The notes beneath the pieces are model-generated. The model worked only from the letters and a program-made list of their open reading frames with translations, ran no database searches and was not told the DNA's origin. Shown here piece by piece: positions 49,931 through 64,000 of a stretch of DNA of 64,000 nt (positions are counted from its first letter, which is position 1; each line of letters begins with the position of its first letter). The stretch is from Montifringilla adamsi (Eukaryota > Chordata > Aves > Passeriformes > Passeridae). Made by a program: the position numbers and the translations under genes. The stretch spans positions 19,241,937 to 19,305,936 of the forward strand of contig JAGGNK010009114.1 of assembly GCA_017590115.1 (NCBI GenBank), given 5' to 3'.

Positions 49931-52900
49931 CTCCCTCTCCAGAGGAACAGTCAAGGGAGCTGCAGCATTGCTGGGACAACAGTGAAATCAGGGTGGACAC
50001 AGGAACCCATGTCCATCGTAATGAAGGACAGCCATTGGGTTGGGTTCAGTTTCCATGAGTTCCCCAAAACCTGACAATGCACAGGAGGTCTGCAAGGGGA
50101 AGTTTTTGTTTATTTACCCCATGTTAATTCACTTCTCTAGGGGTTAAACACTGATTTTCTGCAGGTTCAGTGGTTTTCACTGTGTGCCACCACCTGGCTC
50201 CTTCAGTGACGTGTTTCTGCACCGGTGAAACCCACACAGCTCAATATCTTGGGGTTTTTGCCAAAACTATTAAGTGAGGAAGTTGCTGCAGACAGGATTC
50301 GATTCCAAGATTTAGTTTTTGTCTGCCAGCTGTGGGAATCCCCACAGACACAGTGAAATAACAAAAGACTGCCTGGGGGGAATTGGTGTAAAGGGTAAAG
50401 AATTACAACAGGAGAGCCTTAGCACGTGTTTGTATCTGCATTTGCCTTTTTATGCTATAAATAGATTGGCTTAGGTAGAAATTAGTCATTGCTTGGCTTT
50501 GCTTGGCCCTTCCTGTGTATTGTAAAATGGCAAGTTAACCAATGTAATTGTCATTCTTCAATATGAACAATAAAACAGATAAATTTAAATAATAACAGAT
50601 CAATTTAAATCATCAGCAGATGTCAAGACAAAGAATCGTTTTGCTGCAGCAGCAGTAAAATAGTGGGAGATCTGAGGTCCATTCCTGGTGTTTACCAGGA
50701 GCCATTCCAGTCCTGGTGTCACACAGGCCTCCCTTGCCCTCCTACCTGCCATGCTGGGCCTGAGGCTGGACTTGCTGTGACCATCCAAACCCATCACCTG
50801 GGAGTGTCTTGGAGTAAGGAGAAGTAGTTTGGTTGCCACGTTAATCCATTTAACACCTGACATATTTTGCAATATTCTAGAAGATGTTATCATTTACTTA
50901 ATAATACCCACCATTATTAACTTCATCCTTTGTAGTTCTTAAAACTATTTATTAAACTATGAACAGGTCTTTCTCTTATGTCCTTGGAAATGAAAAAAAA
51001 AAGTTCCCTTCATTTTTTTTGGCCCTGATGTGGGAAACTATGGCCTAGATGCATTTGTCATCTAAGCTTCACAAATTCTCATTATTTCATGTTGTATTAA
51101 TCTATTGAGACACAACTGCTGAAAGAGTAGATTAAGTAGAAAGAATTGGTCTTACTGACACTTTTTCTTTTTTTGGAAATATTCTGAAGATCTTCCTGCA
51201 ATGAACATGTTTCTTCTGACAGTCTTCCTAGCACAGGTGAATTGTGTTTCTGATGTGGTAATTCCCAGGTGTGGATGAGTTCATTGACTGTGAACTTCTC
51301 ACTCCTTCACCTGTACTCTGCCCACTTCTTCATCTCCACATGCAAGTTCTCAGATTCTCACCATCTGAGAAACTTTTAACTGCTCCTACTTTTTTTCTCG
51401 TGTCAAAGAAATGTTTCCTTTTGTAGTCAGTCTTCCTTGTATTTTCTTCAGGACAATAGGTAGTGTTGAATTAGGGAGTCATTTAAATGTAGATATCCCC
51501 ATGGGTAATGTAAGTCCAGAGTGGTTTTTTTATACTACAGTAGACTTGAATCACTGCTTGTTTCATGTTGAAAGCATTAAGAAGATCCCTTCTGCTAAAC
51601 ACTGACTCATACAATTGAAGGGATGTAAAAAACACAGTCAATTAACCATAGTAATAATTTTGATGGGTTTTTAAAGTGACCTTATTGAACAATACATACA
51701 ACAGGCTTAAATGGGAACTATTTTGGTGTGGTAATAACACTTTAGAGGCATAAATTGGAAGCAGTCCTTTAAGTGATTGTTGGTGGCATAACTCTTGAGC
51801 AATGTAGGTGTCCTATTGCCATGCCTGTAAACAAGATTTTGTGTGTCCCACTGTCCTATAGCATTCCTTATGCTTTTCTAGTTTGTAGTCAATATTTTTG
51901 TGCCTTTTGGACCAAGGCATTTCTGATGGTATGAGCAGAAGCCTGGTACCGTGGGAATGAAATCCAATTATCTGTGTGGCAGGGTAAAGTTATAAATTAT
52001 TATCACTGGCATAAATGCATTCAACAGACTCATACCTGAATAATTTCTCTCAGGACTAAGTGTAATTGAATTTAGGTTCTTTCTTCAAATCTGAATACAT
52101 TATTGTCAGGATTGTCAGATCTTGCACTTTTATCACAAATCTCATGATAGTTGATGTTTTTCTGTGAACTTTTGGCTTTAGGATCAAATGATGATAGAGG
52201 ATTCTTGGCTGGCATTTGATTTTGTTTCAAAGAGAATATTTTTTGAACCTCCTGGAGAAGTGGCTGCAGATGTCATAAAATCACACCCTGAAGACTCAAA
52301 ACCCTCAAGGACAAAAGAAAAACATCTTGCAATTCATTGTCTGAATCTTAATATTTTCGTGTCTCACAGTTTTATACTTAAGGTTCTGCAGTGTACTTTA
52401 CATTTCCAAGTATTAAATGGTAGACAGAAAAGAGCACTGTGACCACTTCTATATCATTAAAAATGTGTAAATCCTCTTGCATAGTTAAGTGATGACTTAG
52501 GTTGTGTTACTTGTTGTATTGGCTGTGATGCAACTAACTTCAGAATGAGAAGGAACTTCACTGAATTTAGATCCATTTAAAGTAAATGGGCCTTAACTAA
52601 ACTATAAAACAGTTCTGCAATTGTTTCATAGTTCTTTGGGGCATTAAAAGCATGTCTTACCACCTCAAGCTTTCTCATTTCTCAGTGGGCTTCAGATTAC
52701 CAGTTCTGTGTTAAGTCCAGCACAAAAGAAAACGGAGAGGCAGAGAATTGTTTTCACATCATATGCCCTGTGCTTTGTTGTTCTTTAGGGGGTCAGAAGA
52801 GCACGAGGACAAGGTGCACAGGGCAGGCACTTCCTTGTGGAACCTGCCATGCCTACCTGGACCACAGAATGGGGAATGAGTATGCTCAGAAAATATTTAA

Positions 52901-54320
52901 TGTTGAGAAAAAGGAACTGCCAGATGGCTAACAGGTTACTATGAACATGTGCAAACTGGAACTTGGCAGAGGTCTTCTGAGTGACCAAATTTGGGAAAAT
53001 GTTCACATGAATGACATAATGTGTATTCTTGACATCGAGGCTAAGCCCTGCAAAATTTCAAACCCTTTCTTAAAAGCATGGAGGGTCTGGAGCATCTCAT
53101 TTGAACAGAAATAAAACTAACACAGGCAAAAGTACCTTTTCTGTCCCTTTCTCTCATTCTGGCCCTTTCACCTCAAAATTCATCAAGTTCAGCCTTAGGC
53201 AGGCACCTGGTATGGAAAGTTTCACTCTGAAAATTTTGTCTGATAAGGCCATGAGAAAGTGAGAGCTAAGTCCTGGACCATTAAGTGTCAGACAGCTTCC
53301 TGTATTACAACCTATATAATTTGTGGTCAGTAGGTCACCTTGGTCACCCCACAGACATCAGTGGGGTTACTCAGCTGGGAAATGGAGTGGGGCTGCCCTA
53401 TCAGTCAGGAATGGTAACAGTGTTTTATTGCAGGCACTGCTAACTTAATTTCACTTGATAACCAAGACCTGTGAAATTAAATTTTCTCTGCTTGAGTTGA
53501 ATATTGTGATTAGAAGATTATTTCAGTGTGGATCACTAATTCTGACAGGGCTTGTTCTTCACTTTGAGGCAGAGCTGCTGGGACACAGGGAGCAGAAAGC
53601 TCACGGGACTGAGGTCAGCTGCTGTTGACTCCCATCAGAAGAGCTGACAGAATGTATCAAAGTTAATCATGGAGCAAACATGACAGTGGTTTTGGGATAT
53701 ATCCTCTAATCCTGTCACTCACTGTGAATTGACACAGGAATCAAATTTAATGTTACTGAACATAAAAATTTGTTGTTTGACTTTTACTGCTAATATTGAC
53801 TTTCCAGAGCAATCGCCCACTAGATAATAAAGATTTGTGATGCAAGGGATGCTCAGTTTAGCAACTCCACTTGCTGGCAACTTCTAGAAGTTCTGAAAAG
53901 GTCTTGTTCTCTGAACATGTGTTTGTCTTACGCACTGCTACTGTCCAGGACAGCACTTCTGTTCCTTTTTTCATATTATGTCCAGATTTTTTATTTTTTT
54001 TAAAGGAAAGCATAAAACATTAAAATGACCCAAATGGGCTCACTGCACCTAAAATATTCATTGAGTGGCCGATTCACACCCCAGAATTTTCAGTGTTAGA
54101 ATGAAGCACTCTGTGTTTTGTTCAAAAGCTAGAAATTTTGACCTTCACTGGGATAATATAAACAGCTGAAATAGATGCACAACTGCATGCAAAATCAAAC
54201 TTTGAAAATATCTGCCCCTCTTCTCGCAGCAGGGCTGTGAAACATCAAACCTTAGACTTATGCCTCCTATTAGTATGACCATGGTTTTTGCAGGGATCTG
54301 AATCTGTGTGCTGGTGGTGC

Positions 54321-54392
54321 TAGATGGATGGTTGGACTTAGTGATCTTAAAGATCTTTTTCAACTTTAATGATTCTGTGATTCTATGATTCT
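54321..54392 (+). mobile_element. CR1-type LINE 3' tail, truncated
   Basis: The segment reads GGTTGGACTTAGTGATCTTA, then AAGATCTTTTTCAACTTTAA, and ends with about three ATTCTRTG octamers. This is the typical CR1 3' end with its octamer tail. Only about 70 bases are recognisable, on the same strand as the gene. Confidence 0.9.
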
Positions 54393-57300
54393 AAGTTGAG
54401 GCCATTTTGTTGTGTTTGTTTGCTATTTCTAAAAAGTACTCAGTTCCTAAATATTCTGCTACTCCCATCAGGAGAGAATTTGCAGGCAGAAATTAGAGAA
54501 TATGGTAGAAGTGAACTGGCAGAGGTGCCCATACAGTGCCCATGCGAGCTCTCCCTTGCCTGGGTGGCAGATTCCTTGGAGAAGGCAGATCACCTGTCAG
54601 CTTCTCATTCTGAAAATTGTAGCTGTGGAGAGGGCTCTGCTGGTATAAAATGTGTTATTTTTGTGTGAGCTATATCAAAGTACACTCTGGGTTATCAGCA
54701 ATCAATTACCATGAAGCAGCAAAATAAAAGCAAATCCCCCTCCAGCTCCAGAGAGTAGACTGTGGCCTGGACCAAAATGCCAACATTCACCAGTCATTAA
54801 CCTTGGGGGTGGTTTTTGCAGAGCTAAATCTGTAAAGCTATCAAAGATCTGGGACTGAGGAACCAGGACAGCTGGGGTGGTACAGGGTGCCCTTCTTCCC
54901 TGTCCATTTGTTGCCCAGAAGCAAGTTTTTTTCATGAAGGATTAAGTAGCTAGGAAAGAAAAGAGCTGTGGTATTCTGGCAGCACATCCTGCTCTTGAGC
55001 AGGGGAGTTTGAAGCACAGCCAGGCCACTTCTGAATAAAATTCTGCCATCTGTGATGGCAAAAGATTGGTAAAAGAGACAGAATCAAAGTAATGAGAATT
55101 AAATGCTTGTAAATACAGCCACATAAACCAAATGTCAGGAAGTCAAACTTGTGCACGGAAGAGAAGTTCTTTCCATCCTTCCACTATGTGCTAGCCAAAG
55201 GATTCCTGTAGACTTCATTTAAGTTCATACTTTGTTATCCACATTTTTCAGGCTATTCACCAGCATTGTTACAGACCGATGGCTCCACTCAAATATTTTC
55301 CTTGGCTTTTGAGGACCTTGCATGTGTTTTGCATGTTGTGGAAATGTGAGCCTGTATGTCTCACTCTCCAGATAACAGTGGTTTGGGCTAAAAGGAAGTT
55401 TTATGAGCATCTTGAAATAAGATGTGCCAACTTTCATAAAGCATTCTTTTATTAGACACATTTCTGCCCATTCTGATTTCCTGAAGCTGAGGAAGATGAG
55501 CTTCTCCCCGTTCCAGTGTGTAGGCTTCAGTGCTGTGTACAATGGCAGCAAGAGTGGGCAGCCTGCAATAATCTGTACTGAGTAAATCTTTATCAAAGCC
55601 ATAGAGGTACACTCCTGTAATTCACTCATCACACAAAATACATGTTCTGTCTTTCACCTGAAGTACATCTATGCACTGAAGTCTATTTAACTAGTTGAAA
55701 ATGGTGTCAGTGGAGTGGCTGAAAGCCAATGGATCCAACGAGACTGACTGGCTAAAGAAAAGTCATGCAGTTTTTCAGTCCTTAGCAAGATGCAGAATGA
55801 TTCAGAATTGTCACAAATTATTTATTTCTGCATTTCCCAGGGCATAGTAAAAGTTACACAAAAGGCTCAAAGCAGCAGATCAGGGTAAGATTGTGAGTGA
55901 CAAATACAGCCAGTCACTGGAAAAACACAGAGGGAAGAGGTGCTGCAGCTTCCATTTGAGAAGTGATGTTTAGAACCAATGAAAAATAAGGAGAATGTGA
56001 GGGTACCTGTATTTATTTTAGCAGATTGCTGCATTTGTAGTGTGGGAAGCTTTGCCTGCACCAAATTGTCCTGTATCACACTGCTGTAAAACTGAGTAAA
56101 TCTTCCAATATAGGTAGAACTTTTCTAAGCCAAAGTGATCAAGCCAGAATTTGATTGCTACAGTTACTGAAGTTAATTACAACAAGATTCCTAATCACAA
56201 ATAAAATATTAAAATTATACTAGAAGAGTAACATGTTTTTACAATTCATGATGGTGGCAGAAGCAGCATAGAACATGTAAATTTTATTCTTCATTTATAA
56301 ATAAATTTTCTCTTCTAGATCAAATAGTCCCCGAATTACATTTACGTGACCTTGGACTGGGGATCTACACACTCCCTGATGTAAGCCTAGCTACCCAAAT
56401 CATGTTTGCCTTTAGAGGAGATTATTTTGTCCTATATCAATCTGGTCCATGCAGGACTTGGAAAAAGCATCAGATGTTTAGGCAGTGCAAATCCTTTTGC
56501 CATAGGCAAGGTTACTAATTAAAAAGCCTGATCATACAGAAGCACCAGATGCAGCCCAACCAAGGATAAATGTCAAGAAATTGGCGAGGAAAAGGGAAAA
56601 AACAAGAAAGAGGTTAGGGACAGATCAGTTTTTTCACAGAATGTTCCCTTTCCACTTGTAATTTCTTCCCAGCCAGTGTGGTGGTATCTGACAACATTAG
56701 GTTTTGCAGCAGGGAGTCTCATGGGTTGTGTTTTACCATGGAAGTCGTGGCATTTCCTATGTGTGTCTGGTCACATCCAATCCTGTCACCTTTTATTAGG
56801 TGTGCTGCCATGCTGTGACACTTTGCTGGTGGCACGAGGTCACTTTGCAGCTCATCATTACAGACCTTGTTTTCCGTGTTTCTGTTGACATTTTCTTGAG
56901 AGCTTGAATGTGACTTCTGACGATGTTGCTGAAATATGCTTCCAGTTTACAGCAACCCTCAGTTCATTTAACTGAAACAAGACTGGATGCATTGTAAGTG
57001 TGAATAAATACCAGTTGATGAAGGTTAATTGTGATGGAAAGTTGTATTTTCACCACCATGTTGGTGTGGGGACAATTTCCTAAAGGCTGTGCAGTCAAGC
57101 TGAATGCACAGCAGCATTTGAACAGATGTTTTAACACAAGTGCAGACTGAAGTTCTGCCATAAATTAACCTAACTTGGGATCTGTGTGAATTCCTAGTGC
57201 ATATCATGACAAAGCTAAATATTATTGCCATAGAATTGGCTTGTAAAAACCTGGCATAGTAGCAGAGGGTAATAGGGTAGATGGACATCTCTCTCTGGAG

Positions 57301-60300
57301 CAGTTCTGCTTGTGAGGGTTTTGGGGGGGTCTTTCTCAGCCTGCCCTTGGTTTTCTGAACACTCACATGGCAATTCATGGAGTGGCAGCAGGGTCCCTAC
57401 ATGTCACTGAATTCTTGTGCATTCTGCCCTAGTCTTCATTGCTGTGATGAATTTTCGCTTCCTGAGTTGTCATGAGCATCCTTTTGGGGCCTGCCCTGCC
57501 ATACACAACACTTCTCTGACATAGTAAAGGGGCAGAACATATATCCTGGGAAGTTGCTTGTTTCCATTAACATCCTTGTTTTGAAGACTAGCAAAAATGC
57601 TGTACAACAGTAAATCTCCTGGATTGAACAGGTTCTTTGCACTGCTCCCATAACTCAGTGCTTTTAAACTGCTTTTGAGGGGATTATAACTCATCTCTGT
57701 CATTTACAAATAGTAGCATATAAGCATTGGGTATTTAATAGTTATTCTAATCATGCAGGCAAGGTTTTCTTAGCAATCTCTTTAGGTTTTAGATTTTGTT
57801 TAAAGTGGTTCCTTTTTCTAAGTGAAAAGCATTAATTTTAGGTAACAAGCACAGGTGTCCTCAGACCTCGAGTTAAGTGGTCTCAGCAATTGAGCAAAAT
57901 GAAGGGTATTTCATCAGATGCAGTAGCTGGGAATAAAGAGCTGTATTGTCTCTTGGATGGAGGGAAACTGCCTGTGTTTCATATCCAAAAAAGATGCAAA
58001 AGTTGTTGTCACCATGCATGAGGAGCACCAGATGCTATCCCAAAAGAAAGGAGTGTCATTCTTCTTTCCCACTGTTCTAGTAATCAGAGGAGAATTAGTT
58101 GTCTTGTGTAAAGCCTTGATAAAATAAAGCTTCAGTTGTGGAGCCACTATGGATCTTCAGCATTAATGGCTTAGGGATAGGTTTTTACCTGACACTTCTC
58201 AGAGCCAACAATTATTACATTTTTACATGTGGTTTGCATGGGTCAGATCTCTCATAGACTGAATTCAGGTGCTACCACTAGTGCATTGGGTTATCCATGT
58301 CCAATTAATCACCCCAAAGCATAGATCAGTTGAAGGAAGAACAAAACTTACTTTTGTGATACTTCTGTATTGTTTTCTAGGATTCTGTATTTTTTGTTTA
58401 GTACCTGTTAAGTAACATAATGCAGAGCTTATCTCCTTTTCTGGACTCCTGCATGACTGGCAAACTTAGTGAAAGTCACCACAGGTGGATGTGGAAATGC
58501 TGCCTTTATATTTGGAATATCTGCATGTATCCACATACACCCTTTGTATGGGATCAAGTGGTACCTTAGTAATGGTTTGAAGTATGTATGGGAATGGAAC
58601 AGGTAGTCACAAATTTTGTCCATGGTAAGAATAAAAAAAAGTCAATTTCTGAAAATATTAAATAACAGTTGTGCTGTGCAATATGTCAGATTTTAATGGG
58701 AACAGTTTCTTTGGTCTAAGCTGTCTAGTTTAGAGTAGGTCACAGCATGGACTGGAAATGCACAAAGTATTCAGTGATTTGAGGCTTTAAAAGTCAGGAT
58801 TTTTTTTAATCGGTCAAATACTTGCATTGGAATGAAACATCAGGCTCTGAGAGGGACTGATTTTCATGAGCAGAGACAATCAGGATGTGATTTCTGTTTT
58901 ATGATTAACAGCTGTTCTGACTGATGTTGCAGTGACATGGAATTGGTCTTTTCATTGCTGTGGCATTCACAAGTGGGGCATGGTAGCAATTTATTTCAGG
59001 TGCTATTAATTGTAGTACATAACCTAGGAGATGTTGGAAACAGATTCCTATTGTGAATTTTTCCTGAAAGATCTTCCTAATCTTATTAATATTGACTGAT
59101 TCTTTGTATTAGGGTTTTCCAGGGATTGGTGGAGTCTAAAGGATTAAAGGCCTCTGAGTCAAGGATGACCTAGATTCTGATAGATTTTATATGCAAATCC
59201 TTATAGACAGAGGTCATTAATGGAAACATCTGAAGCTAATATGAGTTAATATATTTGAGTGCTCTCTGAAATTAGGGAGTGTTTTGGTTCCAGGTGACTA
59301 CAATACAGTTTATGTTGTAAGTATTTTGAAACTGATTTAGAAGCCTACTCAAGAAGTGGAGTAAGATCTTAAATATCCAATGCTCCTTCTGAAAAGTTGC
59401 CTTCTGGAGCACAGGATTTTCCTCTGAAGGCTGGAAACTTTCTCCTCTGCCCTAACAAGATAATTTCAAGAAAAGAGTGGATTCCTAACAATGAACAAAA
59501 TTCCTGATTCCACTTTCATTTTTATAAAGAAAATTTCCTAAACTTTTTTAAGTTGAAAAAGGAACTAAGAATTGCAAGAAGTTAAAAAACAACTGGCTTT
59601 CCCACCTCAAAACAGGATGATTTTTATACATAGCTATTTTTCTGTATTTACAAAGTGCTCTATTACTTGAAGATCTGATAAGCAGAAGTAATAATCCTGA
59701 ATAACCTGGTCCTTGTCTGTTTTGGTCCAGCTGCCCCTACTCTTTGAGTGGGTGTAGGGATTGGTTCAAAACCAGGAAAATTCTCAATATAATTAATATA
59801 TAAAAGCACTAATGCATTTTCCTTTATGGTAGCTTCCCAAAGTTCAGCACATGGACCTCAAACCACAACTGAAAAAGCCCTCTATTTGGCTCATTAAATG
59901 TGTTTTCATTTTTTCACTTATTTCTCATGCCTATTCACTTACATTTATTTCTTTGATTAATAGTTCCCCTTTTACACTCTGCCTTTTTCCTAAGAATGTG
60001 AAAATATGTAAATATCCCAAGCAAAGACATTCTGTTTCAGGCCAGTAGTTGGCCAGGCCATTATCATTATAATATTTATGAATAAACAGAGGCATTTACC
60101 CAAAACATTCAAAGCTGACTCTGAAAAACCTACAAGTAAGGCACATGTTCTAATGCTTGTTTTTGTGAGTCTCTCAAGCAAGGACTCAGTACCAGAGGTG
60201 GGGACAGAGCAAAAGGCACTGGGTTCTCCCTTTTCTGGTATCATGAGCATGCTGGGACAGATTCTAATTCTGATAATTTTGATTTGGTCCAGGGTAATAT

Positions 60301-60349
60301 CCTTGAAGTCTGTAGCATGTGTAAGTGTAGCACTTAGTGACTGGCCTTA

Positions 60350-60900
60350 GGTGTGGGCCCTGGCTGTGAGAAGCTTCGGCAGCTGGAGCTTTAGACATCC
60401 CCATCCTCCTCTCGATTAATGTGGACGTGCAGAATTCACAGTCTCAGAGGAAATGCTGCAGGATGGGGATCCAGTGCAACTCGTTTTGAACACAAACTTT
60501 TTTACCAGCTCTTTGCCACCCACACACAATGTCCTCCTCTGCTTCATGTTCACCCCAAGGTCCTGTGGGACAAAGCTCTGCAGTCCCTGGGAGAAGCACT
60601 GCATCCTTTGCCATTTCCCAGCGCGCTGCTGTTTCCCACTCTGGTACTTCCCCGCTACCTCCAGCACATACCAGCAAAATGTGGGTTAATGGGGCAGGCG
60701 TGGCACAGAAAAGAGTCTCTGGTGGAGTCATTAGGGTGTGCTGGCAGGCTGCCAGCTCGGTGGGTGCAATTTTACATTCACTTTTCAGCACAAGCTTAAA
60801 GGGGAATCCTCTGTTCGCTTTAAGCCCTTACAGCCAGTGAGAGGCTGCTGGGGCATTCCTGCCCCTGTCCAGACCTCTGATGAACAGCTGGCTGGAAATT
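60350..60900 (+). promoter_or_regulatory. KALRN: GC-richer patch 0.7-1.2 kb before the repeat 5 exon; candidate regulatory element
   Basis: This stretch is visibly richer in G and C than its surroundings and has scattered CpGs, for example in GAAGCTTCGGCAG, CCAGCGCGCTGC, GCAGGCGTGG and CCAGCTCGGTGG. It lies in the intron where the delta-kalirin-7 promoter is expected from mammalian work. Several overlapping open frames of 65-126 codons on both strands reflect the composition; I recognise none as a protein. There is no clear TATA box or initiator. The promoter role is inference from position and composition only. Confidence 0.3.
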
Positions 60901-61543
60901 CTCATCTAAGCACTTGCAATGATTTGTTGCTGTGATTGTGGCTTTAAAACTGGTAGTCAGAACTATTTAAAATTAATGGATCTTCATGGGGTCGATTAGT
61001 GATATTGCTGTCTCCTGTGTTTGGATTTTCCCAGAGTTAAAATGCAGAGTCTGAGTGCATTTTGAGGAGGGGGTTTAAGTACTGGAAACTAAAAAAGAAA
61101 CACCAAAAGCTTGAGCCCTGGGAAGGCTTAGCTGAGCAGGCACAGCTAGACCTCAGTCAGTACCATACACACATACCAAAGACTGTAAATCTGTCCTGCA
61201 ACAGGCTTCAGCTGCATGTGAAATTAATAGCAGCTGATAATGCTCAGCTCCTGAAAGGGTTAGGTTATCACAGCTGTAGGAGATTTTAATTTGTTACTAG
61301 TATATAGAGCTAATAAGAATAAAATAATTAGTTATTGCTGTACAATAAATAGAAATTGATTTTTTTTAACTACCTGATATTATATTTATCTTATTTTCTT
61401 TCTTTAAATGGAATCAATATCAAATGTATCTATTTGGGTTTACAAATTATAAGTCAGTTTTCCTGTGAAACATGCAGCCGGAGTTAATGCCTATTGATTC
61501 TGGAATTAGAGAGCAAAAGGGTTAAATCTCAATCCCTCTCTGA

Positions 61544-64000
<2,457 letters not shown>

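Noticed and set aside
60416..60840. Cluster of overlapping 78-126 codon frames on both strands
   Set aside because: Several frames open at once points to GC-rich, stop-poor composition, not to a protein. Kept only as a possible regulatory patch.

Overview
The window is a piece of an animal nuclear genome, most probably a bird. It holds the middle of one large, intron-rich gene on the + strand, KALRN (kalirin, a Rho-family guanine nucleotide exchange factor scaffold). Five coding exons can be placed to the base: 1940-2071, 6199-6429, 28633-28755, 48173-48364 and 61571-61740. Together they give 282 codons plus two bases of a split codon, with no stop, and each has an AG acceptor and a GT donor. 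The protein they spell is the spectrin-repeat region. The first two exons make repeat 3, the next two repeat 4, and the last one most of repeat 5. Residues that separate kalirin from its paralogue TRIO match kalirin as I remember the two proteins. By the mammalian numbering as I recall it these are exons 7 to 11.

The bird assignment rests on truncated CR1-type LINE tails ending in ATTCTATG-like octamers (three on +, one on -), few other recognisable repeats, and introns shorter than those I recall for mammalian KALRN, a gene spanning several hundred kb in human. I cannot name a species.

Layout: 1-1939 is the end of an upstream intron. Intron 2072-6198 holds a reverse CR1 tail. Intron 6430-28632 holds one CR1 tail, two short tandem duplications and simple repeats. 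Intron 28756-48172 has a CpG-bearing patch with a CTCF-like motif near 33.1-33.4 kb, a 10-unit AGAT microsatellite and a 23-A run. Intron 48365-61570 has two CR1 tails and a GC-richer patch near 60.35-60.9 kb. 61741-64000 is the start of the next intron. More than 98% of the window is intron, and I found no other protein gene, RNA gene or intact mobile element.

The four upstream exons are all phase 0 to phase 0, so any of them can be skipped without losing the reading frame. The most useful observations concern splicing and promoter choice. The acceptor of the second exon is immediately followed by a near-consensus donor, a recursive-splice-like signature. The first exon has a second AG 10 bases inside it. 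The last exon starts exactly at repeat 5, where the short mammalian delta-kalirin-7 form is reported to begin, so the intron before it is the place to look for an internal promoter. I found nothing that amounts to a new biological system.
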